Assembly (NCBI RefSeq): GCF_036924525.1
Contig: NZ_JAZHRU010000001.1
Coordinates: 4,121,001 to 4,185,000, forward strand
DNA length: 64,000 nucleotides
Direction of reading: 5' to 3'
Origin: Bradyrhizobium sp. AZCC 1719
GTDB taxonomy: Bacteria; Pseudomonadota; Alphaproteobacteria; Rhizobiales; Xanthobacteraceae
In this document: one piece after another, positions 55,284 through 63,650 of the stretch
How positions within the stretch are numbered: the stretch's first letter is position 1
How the letters are laid out: every line of letters starts with the position of its first letter
Translations under genes and position numbers: made by a program
Notes under the pieces: generated by a model
What the model saw: the letters and a program-made list of their open reading frames with translations, nothing else
Databases searched by the model: none
Told to the model about the DNA's origin: nothing

Positions 55284-56534
55284 TCAGGCGTAATCGGCGA
55301 GGCGTAACCCCGTGAATTGCCAGCGGTGGTGCGGGTAGAAGAAGTTGCGGTAGGTGATACGGCTGTGGCCGGCCGGAGTTGCAAGCGAGGAGCCGCGCAG
55401 CACGAGCTGGTTGACCATGAACTTGCCGTTGTATTCCCCGAGCGCCCCCTCGATGGCGCGGTAGCCGGGGTAGGGGGAGTAGGCGCTGCGGGTCCACTGC
55501 CAGACGATGCCGAAGGCATCGTTGAGCTGGCCGGCGCGGGCGGCGACCTCCCATTCCATTTCGGTCGGCAGATGGCGGCCGGCCCAGCGCGCAAACGCGT
55601 CCGCCTCGTAATAGCTGACATGGCAGACCGGGGCAGCCGGGTCGATCGGCTGCAGCCCGCCGAGCGTCATGATCCGCCACTCGCCGTCGACCTGGCGCCA
55701 GTGGCCGGGGGCCTGCCAGCCCTCGTTGGTCGCCGTGGCAAAGCCGTCCATCAGCCACAGCGTGGCCGTGCCGTAGCCGCCGTCCTCCATGAAAGCCTGC
55801 CAGTCGGCATTGGTCACGAGGTTGCGGGCGAGCCTCACCGGGCCGACCAGGGCGCGGTGCGCGGGCTTTTCATTGTCGAAATGGAAGCTGTCGTCGGCGT
55901 GGCCTACGGTGTGGATGCCCTCGTTGAGGGTGGTCCAATCGTCTGCAGAACGGTGCGATGTCGGGAAGCGCCAGGATGGATCGTAGGCCGGCGGGATCGG
56001 GTTCTGGGCAAAGGCGTGCAGGATGTCGGTCAGCATCAACTCCTGATGCTGCTGCTCGTGATTGAGACCGACCTCGACCAGCGGGACCAGTTTTGTGAGG
56101 CGCTCTTCGCCGGCGGTCTGGAAGAATTTGACCACGGCGGCATCGACATGCCGGCGATAGGCGGTGACCTCGTCGGTGCTCGGGCGGGTCAGATGGCCGC
56201 GCTGGTGACGGGCGTGCCGCGGTCCGGCGCTGACATAATAGGAATTGAATAGAAACGCATAATCAGGGTGGAAGGGCTGGTAACCCTCGCAGTGCTCGCC
56301 GAGCAGGAATTGCTCGAAGAACCAGGTGGTATGGGCGCGGTGCCATTTGGCCGGGCTGGCGTCCGGCATCGACTGGATGAGCTGGTCCTCGGGGCTCAAC
56401 GGGGCGGCCCGACGCTCGGTCTCGCCGCGGACGGCCAGATAGGCTTCCACCAAATTCTGGGCGAGGGCGCCGGAATCCGAGAAAAGTGACGGGGCAGGGG
56501 CGGCAAACGCGGCGGCGGATACTGGTTTCGTCAC
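55284..56534 (-). CDS. egtB: Ergothioneine biosynthesis iron enzyme EgtB
   Basis: The 416-residue protein joins a thiol substrate to hercynine by oxidative C-S bond formation. The N-terminal DinB-like domain has the iron-binding H159-EQQ-H163-Q-E165, with WHRAHTTWFFEQFLL upstream. The C-terminal sulfatase-modifying-type domain has NLVTNADWQAFMEDGGYGTA, CHVSYYEADAFARWAGRHLP, and ends GLRLADYA. All key residues appear present. It leads the egtB-egtD pair and diverges from grxD. Confidence 0.95.
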   Translation of the reverse strand: MTKPVSAAAFAAPAPSLFSDSGALAQNLVEAYLAVRGETERRAAPLSPEDQLIQSMPDASPAKWHRAHTTWFFEQFLLGEHCEGYQPFHPDYAFLFNSYYVSAGPRHARHQRGHLTRPSTDEVTAYRRHVDAAVVKFFQTAGEERLTKLVPLVEVGLNHEQQHQELMLTDILHAFAQNPIPPAYDPSWRFPTSHRSADDWTTLNEGIHTVGHADDSFHFDNEKPAHRALVGPVRLARNLVTNADWQAFMEDGGYGTATLWLMDGFATATNEGWQAPGHWRQVDGEWRIMTLGGLQPIDPAAPVCHVSYYEADAFARWAGRHLPTEMEWEVAARAGQLNDAFGIVWQWTRSAYSPYPGYRAIEGALGEYNGKFMVNQLVLRGSSLATPAGHSRITYRNFFYPHHRWQFTGLRLADYA

Positions 56535-56838
56535 AGGTATCTCCAGTGAAAGGAGAGAACGTTAGGCTGGCAAACTGGTTCCTGACGGGCAGTCCGTCCT
56601 AGATAGGGGTTCCGTCGCGGGAAAAAAGCCTGCCCGCGCTATGGCATTAATGCCGTCAGACTATGGGCTGCGGTCGCCCCGAGCGGCCCCCAGCCGGCCC
56701 CGCGCATGCCAGCTCCTCGCCATTTTACTTTGGATACACAACGGTTTGGGCTACATATATGGCAAGTATCCGGGTTACATGGACGAGCCGGCCCGTTACG
56801 CGACGCCGCAGGGGGCTGAGCCCCAAAAGGAAGCAAAT
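56535..56838. promoter_or_regulatory. Divergent spacer between egtB and grxD
   Basis: No gene is supported in these 304 bases. The segment 56720-56770 is A/T-rich (TTTTACTTTGGATACACAAC, TACATATATGGC) and probably contains the grxD promoter. GGATATCT-like and GAGAACG sequences near 56535-56560 precede egtB. I see no clear Fur or Irr box. Confidence 0.4.
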
Positions 56839-57177
56839 ATGAGCATCGAACAATTCATCGACAACGAAGTGAAGTCGAACGACGTCGTGCTGTTCATGAA
56901 GGGCACGCCGCAGTTTCCGCAGTGCGGTTTCTCTGGCCAGGTGGTCCAGATCCTCGACCACGTCGGCGTCGGCTACAAGGGGCTGAACGTCCTGGAATCC
57001 GCCGAGCTTCGCAACGGCATCAAGGAATATTCGAACTGGCCGACCATCCCGCAGCTCTACGTCAAGGGCGAATTCGTCGGCGGCTGCGACATCATTCGCG
57101 AGATGTTCCAGGCCGGTGAATTGCAGCAGCTCTTTGTCGACAAGGGCGTCACCGTCAACGCGGCGGCTTCCGCCTGA
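56839..57177 (+). CDS. grxD: Monothiol glutaredoxin, CGFS type
   Basis: The 112-residue protein has the CGFS active site at residues 29-32 ([16 protein letters not shown]), the [18 protein letters not shown] glutathione-binding region, and the usual length. With glutathione it carries and transfers [2Fe-2S] clusters and partners BolA. ATG 56839 behind AAAAGGAAGC is the start; the open frame further upstream has no sense. Its stop overlaps the CTG start of the macro-domain gene. Confidence 0.97.
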   Translation: MSIEQFIDNEVKSNDVVLFMKGTPQFPQCGFSGQVVQILDHVGVGYKGLNVLESAELRNGIKEYSNWPTIPQLYVKGEFVGGCDIIREMFQAGELQQLFVDKGVTVNAAASA

Positions 57178-57728
57178 GCGGCATCGCGCGTCAGGTCGGC
57201 CAGGCGCGGCTGGAAGTCATTGTTGCCGACATCACCACGCTGCGCGTTGACGCCATCGTCAACGCGGCGAACACGTCGCTTCTCGGCGGGGGCGGCGTCG
57301 ATGGCGCGATCCATCGGGCGGCCGGACCTGAACTGCTTGCCGAGTGCCGCACGCTGAACGGCTGCGCGACCGGCGACGCCAAGATCACCCGAGGATACCG
57401 GTTGCCGGCCAGGCATGTGATCCACGCCGTCGGGCCGGTTTGGCACGGCGGCAATGATGGAGAGGACGGCCTGCTCGCTTCGTGCTATCGGCGCTCCCTC
57501 GAGCTCTGCCAGGCCAATGGGCTGTCCTCTCTGGCCTTTCCCGCGATCTCTACGGGCGTCTATCGCTTCCCTGCCGACCGTGCGGCCGGCATCGCAGTCG
57601 CAACCGTCGTCGATGGACTGGCCGAGGCGCCTGCCGTGACTAGGGTCATCTTCTGCTGTTTCTCCCCTGACAGCGGCCTGCTGCATGAACAGGCAATGGC
57701 AACCTTTGGCAGCCCTTGCGCCGACTGA
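57174..57728 (+). CDS. Macro domain protein (ADP-ribose binding or deacetylase)
   Basis: The 184-residue frame is a complete macro domain: [40 protein letters not shown] (ADP-ribose loop), [20 protein letters not shown], and [20 protein letters not shown] (phosphate loop). No ATG, GTG or TTG occurs before the domain core; the only plausible start is CTG 57174, which overlaps the grxD stop as CTGA where an ATGA would be expected. The first conventional start (GTG 57417) would remove the ADP-ribose loop. Enzymes of the group hydrolyse O-acetyl-ADP-ribose or remove ADP-ribose from proteins. Confidence 0.8.
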   Translation: MSGIARQVGQARLEVIVADITTLRVDAIVNAANTSLLGGGGVDGAIHRAAGPELLAECRTLNGCATGDAKITRGYRLPARHVIHAVGPVWHGGNDGEDGLLASCYRRSLELCQANGLSSLAFPAISTGVYRFPADRAAGIAVATVVDGLAEAPAVTRVIFCCFSPDSGLLHEQAMATFGSPCAD

Positions 57729-57771
57729 CGCCGCAGCTACACTCCTGCCCGAATTCCGGAGGGGGGTTCCA

Positions 57772-59055
57772 ATGAACTTACGTCAAATGCTGCGTGCGCT
57801 CGCCTGCGGCGTGCTGATGCTGGCGGTTGCGCCACAGGTCCGCGCCGAAGGCACCTTCGACATTCCCGCCGGCGCGCGTTTCAACAAGGACAAGCTTGCG
57901 AAGATCACCGAATTCTTCAAGAACGAGGTGGCGACCGGCAAGATCGCGGGCGCGAACGTCCTGATCCAGCAGCATGGCAAGCCGGTCTATCACGAAACCT
58001 TCGGCGTTCAGGACGTGGAGTCCAAGAAGCCAATCAATGACAAGACCATCTTCCGCCTGTTCTCGATGACGAAAGCGATCACGTCGGTCGTGGCCATGCA
58101 ATTGGTCGAGGACGGCACGATCAAGCTCGACGATCCCGTCTCAAAGTACATTCCGTCCTTTGCGAATGTGAAGGTCGGTGTCGAGAAGAAAAACGAGGAC
58201 GGTACCAAGACGCTCGAGCTGGTGCCGCCCACCCGGCCGATGACTGTCCGCGACCTGATGGTGCATACGTCGGGGATCACCTACGGCTTCTACGGCGACA
58301 CCCTGGTCCGCAAGGCCTATGCGGCCGCCAATATCTATGACGGAGATTTCGATCTGGCCGGGTTCGCCGAGCGGATCGCCAAGCTGCCGCTGCACAATCA
58401 GCCGGGCGCGCTTTGGCAATACGGCCATTCCACCGATGTGCTGGCGCGGGTGATGGAAGTCGCGTCCGGAAAATCCCTGTTCACGATCATGCGCGAAAGG
58501 CTGCTCGATCCGCTCGGCATGGTCGACACCGGCTTCTACATCACCGATCCGGAGAAGCAGAAGCGGATGGCGCTGCCGGTACCGAACGACAGCAACTTTC
58601 GCGTCGGCCGCGACACCAACCCGACCAATGTCAAGAAGATCGAATTCGCCAGCGGCGGCATGTACTCGACCATGGCGGACTACCGCCGCTTTACGCAGAT
58701 GCTGCTCAATGGCGGCACGTTCGAGGGTAAGACCTATCTGAAGCCCGAAACGTTCAAGCTGATGACGACCGACTATGTCGGCCCCGGGTCTGGGGTCGAG
58801 CGGGACTATTTCTATTTCCCCGGGGACGGCTTCGGAATGGGCCTCGGCCTTGCGGTGCGCACCGATCCCGGTAACGCCAAGCCGCCGCCGCCGGGATCCC
58901 TTGGCGAATTGAAATGGGATGGCGCCAGCGGCTGCTATTTCGTGGTCGACCGCAAGCAGGACATGTTCTTCGTGCTGCTCGAGCAGACGCCGACGGAACG
59001 CCAGCGCATCCAGCGGACGCTGAAGCAGTTGGTCTATGAAGCGCTGGAGAACTGA
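57772..59055 (+). CDS. Exported serine hydrolase, beta-lactamase/esterase fold
   Basis: The 427-residue protein has a signal peptide (MLRALACGVLMLAVAPQVRA) and a class C beta-lactamase-like domain: the S-x-x-K motif in LFSMTKAITSVVAMQL, LMVHTSGITYGF, the Y-x-S motif in YGHSTDVLARVMEV, and FGMGLGLAVRTD late in the chain. Such proteins are periplasmic esterases or D-amino peptidases. AGGGGGG precedes the ATG at 57772. It overlaps the following paralogous gene by 20 bases, evidence of tandem duplication. Confidence 0.88.
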   Translation: MNLRQMLRALACGVLMLAVAPQVRAEGTFDIPAGARFNKDKLAKITEFFKNEVATGKIAGANVLIQQHGKPVYHETFGVQDVESKKPINDKTIFRLFSMTKAITSVVAMQLVEDGTIKLDDPVSKYIPSFANVKVGVEKKNEDGTKTLELVPPTRPMTVRDLMVHTSGITYGFYGDTLVRKAYAAANIYDGDFDLAGFAERIAKLPLHNQPGALWQYGHSTDVLARVMEVASGKSLFTIMRERLLDPLGMVDTGFYITDPEKQKRMALPVPNDSNFRVGRDTNPTNVKKIEFASGGMYSTMADYRRFTQMLLNGGTFEGKTYLKPETFKLMTTDYVGPGSGVERDYFYFPGDGFGMGLGLAVRTDPGNAKPPPPGSLGELKWDGASGCYFVVDRKQDMFFVLLEQTPTERQRIQRTLKQLVYEALEN

Positions 59056-60340
59056 CGGCACGGCAGGGCGTTGCCTTGCTGCGGCGGCGCTTGTGGTTTG
59101 CCTGGTCGGCGGCCAACCGCAGGAGGCGCGGGCCGAGCCGAAAGCGCCGACCGCGCCAACTTTTTCGCGCGCGGCCCTTGACCGGATCGGTGACTACGTT
59201 CGCAACGAGGTCACGACCGGCAAGATTCCCGGTGCGGTGCTTCTGATCCAGCAGCACGGCAAACCAGTCTATCTTGAATGTTTCGGCGTGCGGGACCCTG
59301 CGTCCAGCCAGCCGATGACGTCGGACAGCATTTTTCAGATCTATTCGATGTCAAAGGCCGTCACCTCGGTCGCCGCGATGATGCTGGTCGACGACGGGAA
59401 GCTGGCCCTCGACGATCCCGTGTCGAAATACATTCGCTCCTTTGCGGATGCGAAAGTCGGCGTCGATCTTTCCGATGAAGCAGGAAAGTATCCCCTCAAG
59501 CTCGAGCCGCTGAAGCGCCCGATCACGATCAAGGATCTGCTCCGGCACACCTCGGGTATCACCTACGGTTTCTTCGGCGAAACCGCGGTGCAGAAACTCT
59601 ATGCCAATCCGCAACTGTACGTCGGCGACTTCGACAACGCCGAATTCGCTGATCGCATTGCGACACTGCCGCTCGCCGATCAACCGGCGACGCGTTGGAA
59701 CTACAGCCACTCGACCGACGTGCTCGGCCGCGTCGTCGAGGTGGTCTCGGGGCAGACGCTATTTCAATTCGAGAAGCAGAGACTGTTCGATCCGCTCGGC
59801 ATGTCCGAGACCGCATACTATGTCGCAGATGAAGCGAAGTGGCCGCGCATCGCCCAGCCATTTCCCGTTGATCGTTTTCGGGTGGCCGGAATCGGAGACC
59901 CGACAGTGCCGCGGCGCTGGGAATCCGGTGGCGCGGGTCTGGTCTCGACGGCGGCCGACTACGCCCGCTTCCTGCAGATGCTGCTGAACGGAGGTACGCT
60001 GGACGGCAGGCGGTACCTCAAGCCCGAAACAGTCGCGCTAATGACGTCCGATCAGATCGGTCCGGAAACCAGGATCATTCACGATCCCTTTTACTTTCCG
60101 GGACCGTCCAGCGGCTTCGGTCTTGGCTTTGCCGTGCGCACCTCACCGCCGCCAAACACGACATGGCCGCTCGGCGAATACCGGTGGGATGGCGCAGGCG
60201 GAAGTTTCTATTTTGTCGATCCGCAGGACGACTTGCTCGTTGTCTTGATGGTGCAGGCTCCGACGCAAGGCGGTCGAATTCAACTGGCGCTGAAGACGAT
60301 CATGTACGAGGCGCTTGGGAAAGGTCTGCGCAAGGATTGA
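59036..60340 (+). CDS. Second exported serine hydrolase, paralogue of the previous gene
   Basis: The 434-residue protein has a signal peptide (CLAAAALVVCLVGGQPQEAR) and repeats the pattern of its neighbour: IQQHGKPVYLECFGVRDPAS, YSMSKAVTSVAAMMLVDDGK (S-x-x-K), LLRHTSGITYGFFGETAVQK, NYSHSTDVLGRVVEV and GFGLGFAVRT. Identity to the upstream gene is high by eye in these blocks. ATG 59036 lies within the previous gene, so translation is likely coupled. The substrate is unknown. Confidence 0.88.
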   Translation: MKRWRTDGTAGRCLAAAALVVCLVGGQPQEARAEPKAPTAPTFSRAALDRIGDYVRNEVTTGKIPGAVLLIQQHGKPVYLECFGVRDPASSQPMTSDSIFQIYSMSKAVTSVAAMMLVDDGKLALDDPVSKYIRSFADAKVGVDLSDEAGKYPLKLEPLKRPITIKDLLRHTSGITYGFFGETAVQKLYANPQLYVGDFDNAEFADRIATLPLADQPATRWNYSHSTDVLGRVVEVVSGQTLFQFEKQRLFDPLGMSETAYYVADEAKWPRIAQPFPVDRFRVAGIGDPTVPRRWESGGAGLVSTAADYARFLQMLLNGGTLDGRRYLKPETVALMTSDQIGPETRIIHDPFYFPGPSSGFGLGFAVRTSPPPNTTWPLGEYRWDGAGGSFYFVDPQDDLLVVLMVQAPTQGGRIQLALKTIMYEALGKGLRKD

Positions 60341-60351
60341 CAGTCGCCTGA

Positions 60352-61836
60352 TTACGCCACGGCGTTTTTCGCGATGGTCTCGCGATAGAACGACGCGCTC
60401 AGCTTGGGCGTACGACGCTTGGTATCGAAGTCGACGTGGTAGATGCCGAAGCGCTGCTCATAGCCATCAGACCATTCGAAATTATCCATCAGGCTCCACA
60501 GGAAGTATCCGAGCACGGGCACGCCCTCGGATGTCGCGCGCTGCAACTGCGTGAGATAATTGCGCAGATACATGATGCGGTCGACGTCGTAGATGGTCCC
60601 GTCCGGCGCCGGCTGGTCGCTCCCTGACGTTCCGTTCTCGGTGATATAGATCGATTTCACGTTCCACAGTTTTGCGACGTGACGCGGCACCCAGTAGATG
60701 GCTTCGGGGCCGGGCCTGAGCCAACTCGCTTTCATGTGCGGAAACGAGGCGGGAAACGGCGCCAGCGTGAAGCCGCGATCGTTGTCGGCGGCAACGACAT
60801 AATGGTCCGGCGTATAGACGTTCAGCCCGACGAAATCGATCGGGGATGAAATGGTGCTGAGATCATCGGCGGTGAATTTCGGCGCGTCTTGGCCGGACCG
60901 CGCCAGATACGCGTTGGTATATTTTCCCTCGAACATCACGGTCAGATAGCCCGCGTTGAGTTCGCGCGTCGCTATCTCGGCGGCGCGGATGTTGGCTGGC
61001 GTTTCGATGGCAGGGATGCAGCTCACGGCATTCTCCGCCGGACCGACCCTCGTTCCGGCACGCCCGTGGGCGCGGATGGCCTGAACCGCGAGGCCATGTC
61101 CCAGCGCAACGTGGTGACGGACCTGGTTCAATCCTGACTGAGGCAGTTTGAGGCCGGGCGCGTCGGCACCGAGGCCGTGGCCGAGATGAGTGAGCCTGGA
61201 GCACTCGTTGATCGTGAAGAAATGCTTCACGCGATCACTCATGCGGGCAGTGACATGGGCCGCGTAGTCCGCGAATGCTTTCGAGGTGTCGCGCGAAGTC
61301 CAGCCGCCGAAGCGATCCTGCAGCGCCTGCGGCAGGTCCCAATGATACAGCGTCGCAAACGGCTCGATGCCGTTGGCCAACAATTCGTCGACAAGACGGT
61401 GATAGAAATCAAGGCCCTTTGGATTTGCCGATCCGGTTCCATCCGGGAAGACGCGCGGCCATGCGATCGAGAATCGATAGGCTTTTGCGCCCAGCGACTT
61501 CATGATCTGGATGTCTTGCTTGTAGAGACGATAATGGTCGGTCGCGGTGTCGCCATTGCTGCGATCGGAAATGGTGCCGGGCGTGTGGGCAAAGCGGTCC
61601 CAGATCGACGGCCCGCGGCCGTCTTCGTTGACCGCGCCCTCGACCTGATAGGCCGAGGTCGCCGTGCCCCACAGAAAGCCGTTCGGGAAATCCGACGAGG
61701 GTCGCTGATTCTGTGTTCCGGTCGCTTGATCCGACTGCGCCGTACCGGACTTGGTTGACAGCATCGACATGCCAAGAGCCGACCAGCCTGCAAGTCTGCC
61801 AAATTGTCGCCGGGAAAATCTCTTGAATGCCATCAT
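60352..61836 (-). CDS. Tat-exported GH1 beta-glucosidase
   Basis: The 494-residue protein has a Tat signal (FSRRQFGRLAGWSALGMSML) and a GH1 domain: FPNGFLWGTATSAYQVEGAV, SIAWPRVFPDGTGSANPKGL, the acid/base region FFTINECS (normally TFNEP) and the nucleophile region YITENGTSG. It ends GYEQRFGIYHVDFDTKRRTP. It should release glucose from beta-glucosides in the periplasm; it may act on the products of the neighbouring GH17-like protein. A second ATG one codon downstream is equally possible. Confidence 0.92.
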   Translation of the reverse strand: MMAFKRFSRRQFGRLAGWSALGMSMLSTKSGTAQSDQATGTQNQRPSSDFPNGFLWGTATSAYQVEGAVNEDGRGPSIWDRFAHTPGTISDRSNGDTATDHYRLYKQDIQIMKSLGAKAYRFSIAWPRVFPDGTGSANPKGLDFYHRLVDELLANGIEPFATLYHWDLPQALQDRFGGWTSRDTSKAFADYAAHVTARMSDRVKHFFTINECSRLTHLGHGLGADAPGLKLPQSGLNQVRHHVALGHGLAVQAIRAHGRAGTRVGPAENAVSCIPAIETPANIRAAEIATRELNAGYLTVMFEGKYTNAYLARSGQDAPKFTADDLSTISSPIDFVGLNVYTPDHYVVAADNDRGFTLAPFPASFPHMKASWLRPGPEAIYWVPRHVAKLWNVKSIYITENGTSGSDQPAPDGTIYDVDRIMYLRNYLTQLQRATSEGVPVLGYFLWSLMDNFEWSDGYEQRFGIYHVDFDTKRRTPKLSASFYRETIAKNAVA

Positions 61837-62068
61837 TTCACTCGTCAGGCGCGATCAATTTTGCGCAAACAAAGCTCACTTTTGAAGGGCTCAATATCGC
61901 CGCTTCCGTACTCTCGCGCAATTGTACACATGGCCGGACCAGCGGGTCGACATGCCTGCCGCGCACGGCTAAACAGGCTCATCTATTCGTCCTATTAGGG
62001 GAGCAGGACCAATCGGCTTTCGCACGCCGCTGGCGCTTTTATTTCTATCGCTCGGCATCGTTGTCGCG
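61837..62068. other. Divergent spacer between GH1 and GH17-like genes
   Basis: No separate gene lies here, but the last 57 bases are probably part of the next coding region. AGGGGAG followed eight bases later by ATC (62012) in frame looks like a ribosome-binding site with a non-standard start. TTGCGC and TTGTACACA stretches around 61861-61930 may be promoter parts. Confidence 0.4.
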
Positions 62069-63625
62069 GTGTGGTGGTGGCTGGCCACGCCGGTAGCGCT
62101 GACGCGCGCACCGATTGATGATGCATCGAAGCTGGAATGCGTTTCCTACGCGCCGTTCCGCAACGATCAGACGCCGCACGATCCGACTCTCATCGTCAAG
62201 CCGGAGCAGATCGCGGAGGATCTGCAGGAGCTTGCCAAGGTCTCCAAATGCATCCGCACCTATTCCATCGACAACGGGCTGGACAAGGTACCCGAGCTTG
62301 CGTCCAGGGTCGGGTTGAAGGTTCTGCTCGGCCTGTGGATCGGGCGCGATCGCGCCAAGAACGCGCAACTCGCCGACATTGCGGTCTCGCTGGTGAAGGA
62401 TCATCCGGGCACGGTCGCGGCGCTCATCGTCGGCAGCGAAGTGCTGCTGCGCGGCGACATGACGGTCGGCGACCTTCGCCAAACGATCCAGTCGGTCAAG
62501 CCGCGCGTGGACATTCCGGTGACCTATGCCGATGTCTGGGAATTCTGGCTGCGCTACCGCGAGGTAGGCGCCGATGTCGATTTCGTTACCGCCCATTTCC
62601 TGCCCTATTGGGAAGACGTTCCCCCGCGCGCCGAGGATGCGGCCGCCCATATAGATGAGATACGCAAGCAAGTGGCGGCAGCCTTTCCCGGCAAGGAGAT
62701 TTTGATCGGCGAAACCGGTTGGCCAAGCCACGGGCGGATGCGCGATGGCGCGCTGGCTTCCCGCGTCAACCAGGCACGTTTCATCTCCGAGATTCTCGAG
62801 CGGGCACGGCGCGATAACTTCCGCGTCAATTTGTTCGAGGCCTATGACGAGCCGTGGAAGCGCCGCTGGGAAGGAACGGTGGGTGGCTATTGGGGGCTGT
62901 TCGACGGGGCTGAACGCAAGCTGAAATATCCGGCCGGCGTGGCCATCAGCAACTACCCGTTCTGGAAGCTGCAGATGGCAGGCGGGCTGCTGCTTTGCCT
63001 CTGTGTATTCGCAGTTGCCGGGTTCACGCAGAAGCGCCAGCAGGCCGCGGCGCCGTTGGCATCGTGGGCCGCGGTCGCCGCATCCGCGACCGCTGGCGGA
63101 ATCTTGCTGGGCATCAGCATCGACAAGATGCTCCAGGAAAGCTACGGGCTCGGCGGTTGGCTAGTTCAGGGTTTTCTGCTGACGGCGGCAGTGACAGCGC
63201 CGCTGCTGGCCACCTACGCGCTGATGTCGGGGCGGGGGCTTCCGGCGTTTCTTGAAGTGTTGGGGCCGCGCAAGGGCCTGACCCCATTGTTCATGAGCAA
63301 CATACTGGGCGTGACGCTGATCGTGACGACGCTGATTGCTGCGCAGACCGCGCTCAGCCTGATATTCGACGCGCGCTGGCGCGATTTCCCGTTCGCCGCC
63401 CTGACCATGGCCGTGGTGCCGTTCTGGACATTGGCGTTTCTCAACGGCTCAAAATCCGGTGAGCGGCCGCTCTCTGAGGCCGTGTTTGCCGGACTCTTCG
63501 CCTCGGCCGCGATCTATATCGTCCTCAACGAGGGTTTTCAGAACTGGCAGGCGATGTGGACGGGCGCGGTATATCTGCTGCTCGGCAGCGCGCTGTGGCG
63601 GGCGCGCACATCAGCCGTTGCCTGA
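62069..63625 (+). CDS. GH17-like glucan enzyme with C-terminal membrane domain
   Basis: The 518 residues counted from GTG 62069 contain a GH17-type beta-barrel at about 20-290: CVSYAPFRNDQTPHDPTLIV, ALIVGSEVLLRGDM (acid/base Glu), and ILIGETGWPSHGRM (nucleophile Glu). Seven or so membrane helices follow (LQMAGGLLLCLCVFAVAGF onward). In Bradyrhizobium such GH17-like proteins take part in making cyclic beta-(1,3),(1,6)-glucans (NdvC type), so a role in periplasmic glucan assembly is plausible. The frame runs open upstream and encodes a membrane anchor (FRTPLALLFLSLGIVVAVWW) from ATC 62012, so the true start is probably there. Confidence 0.8.
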   Translation: MWWWLATPVALTRAPIDDASKLECVSYAPFRNDQTPHDPTLIVKPEQIAEDLQELAKVSKCIRTYSIDNGLDKVPELASRVGLKVLLGLWIGRDRAKNAQLADIAVSLVKDHPGTVAALIVGSEVLLRGDMTVGDLRQTIQSVKPRVDIPVTYADVWEFWLRYREVGADVDFVTAHFLPYWEDVPPRAEDAAAHIDEIRKQVAAAFPGKEILIGETGWPSHGRMRDGALASRVNQARFISEILERARRDNFRVNLFEAYDEPWKRRWEGTVGGYWGLFDGAERKLKYPAGVAISNYPFWKLQMAGGLLLCLCVFAVAGFTQKRQQAAAPLASWAAVAASATAGGILLGISIDKMLQESYGLGGWLVQGFLLTAAVTAPLLATYALMSGRGLPAFLEVLGPRKGLTPLFMSNILGVTLIVTTLIAAQTALSLIFDARWRDFPFAALTMAVVPFWTLAFLNGSKSGERPLSEAVFAGLFASAAIYIVLNEGFQNWQAMWTGAVYLLLGSALWRARTSAVA

Positions 63626-63650
63626 GTTCACGGCTTCGGGCTGACGCCTC

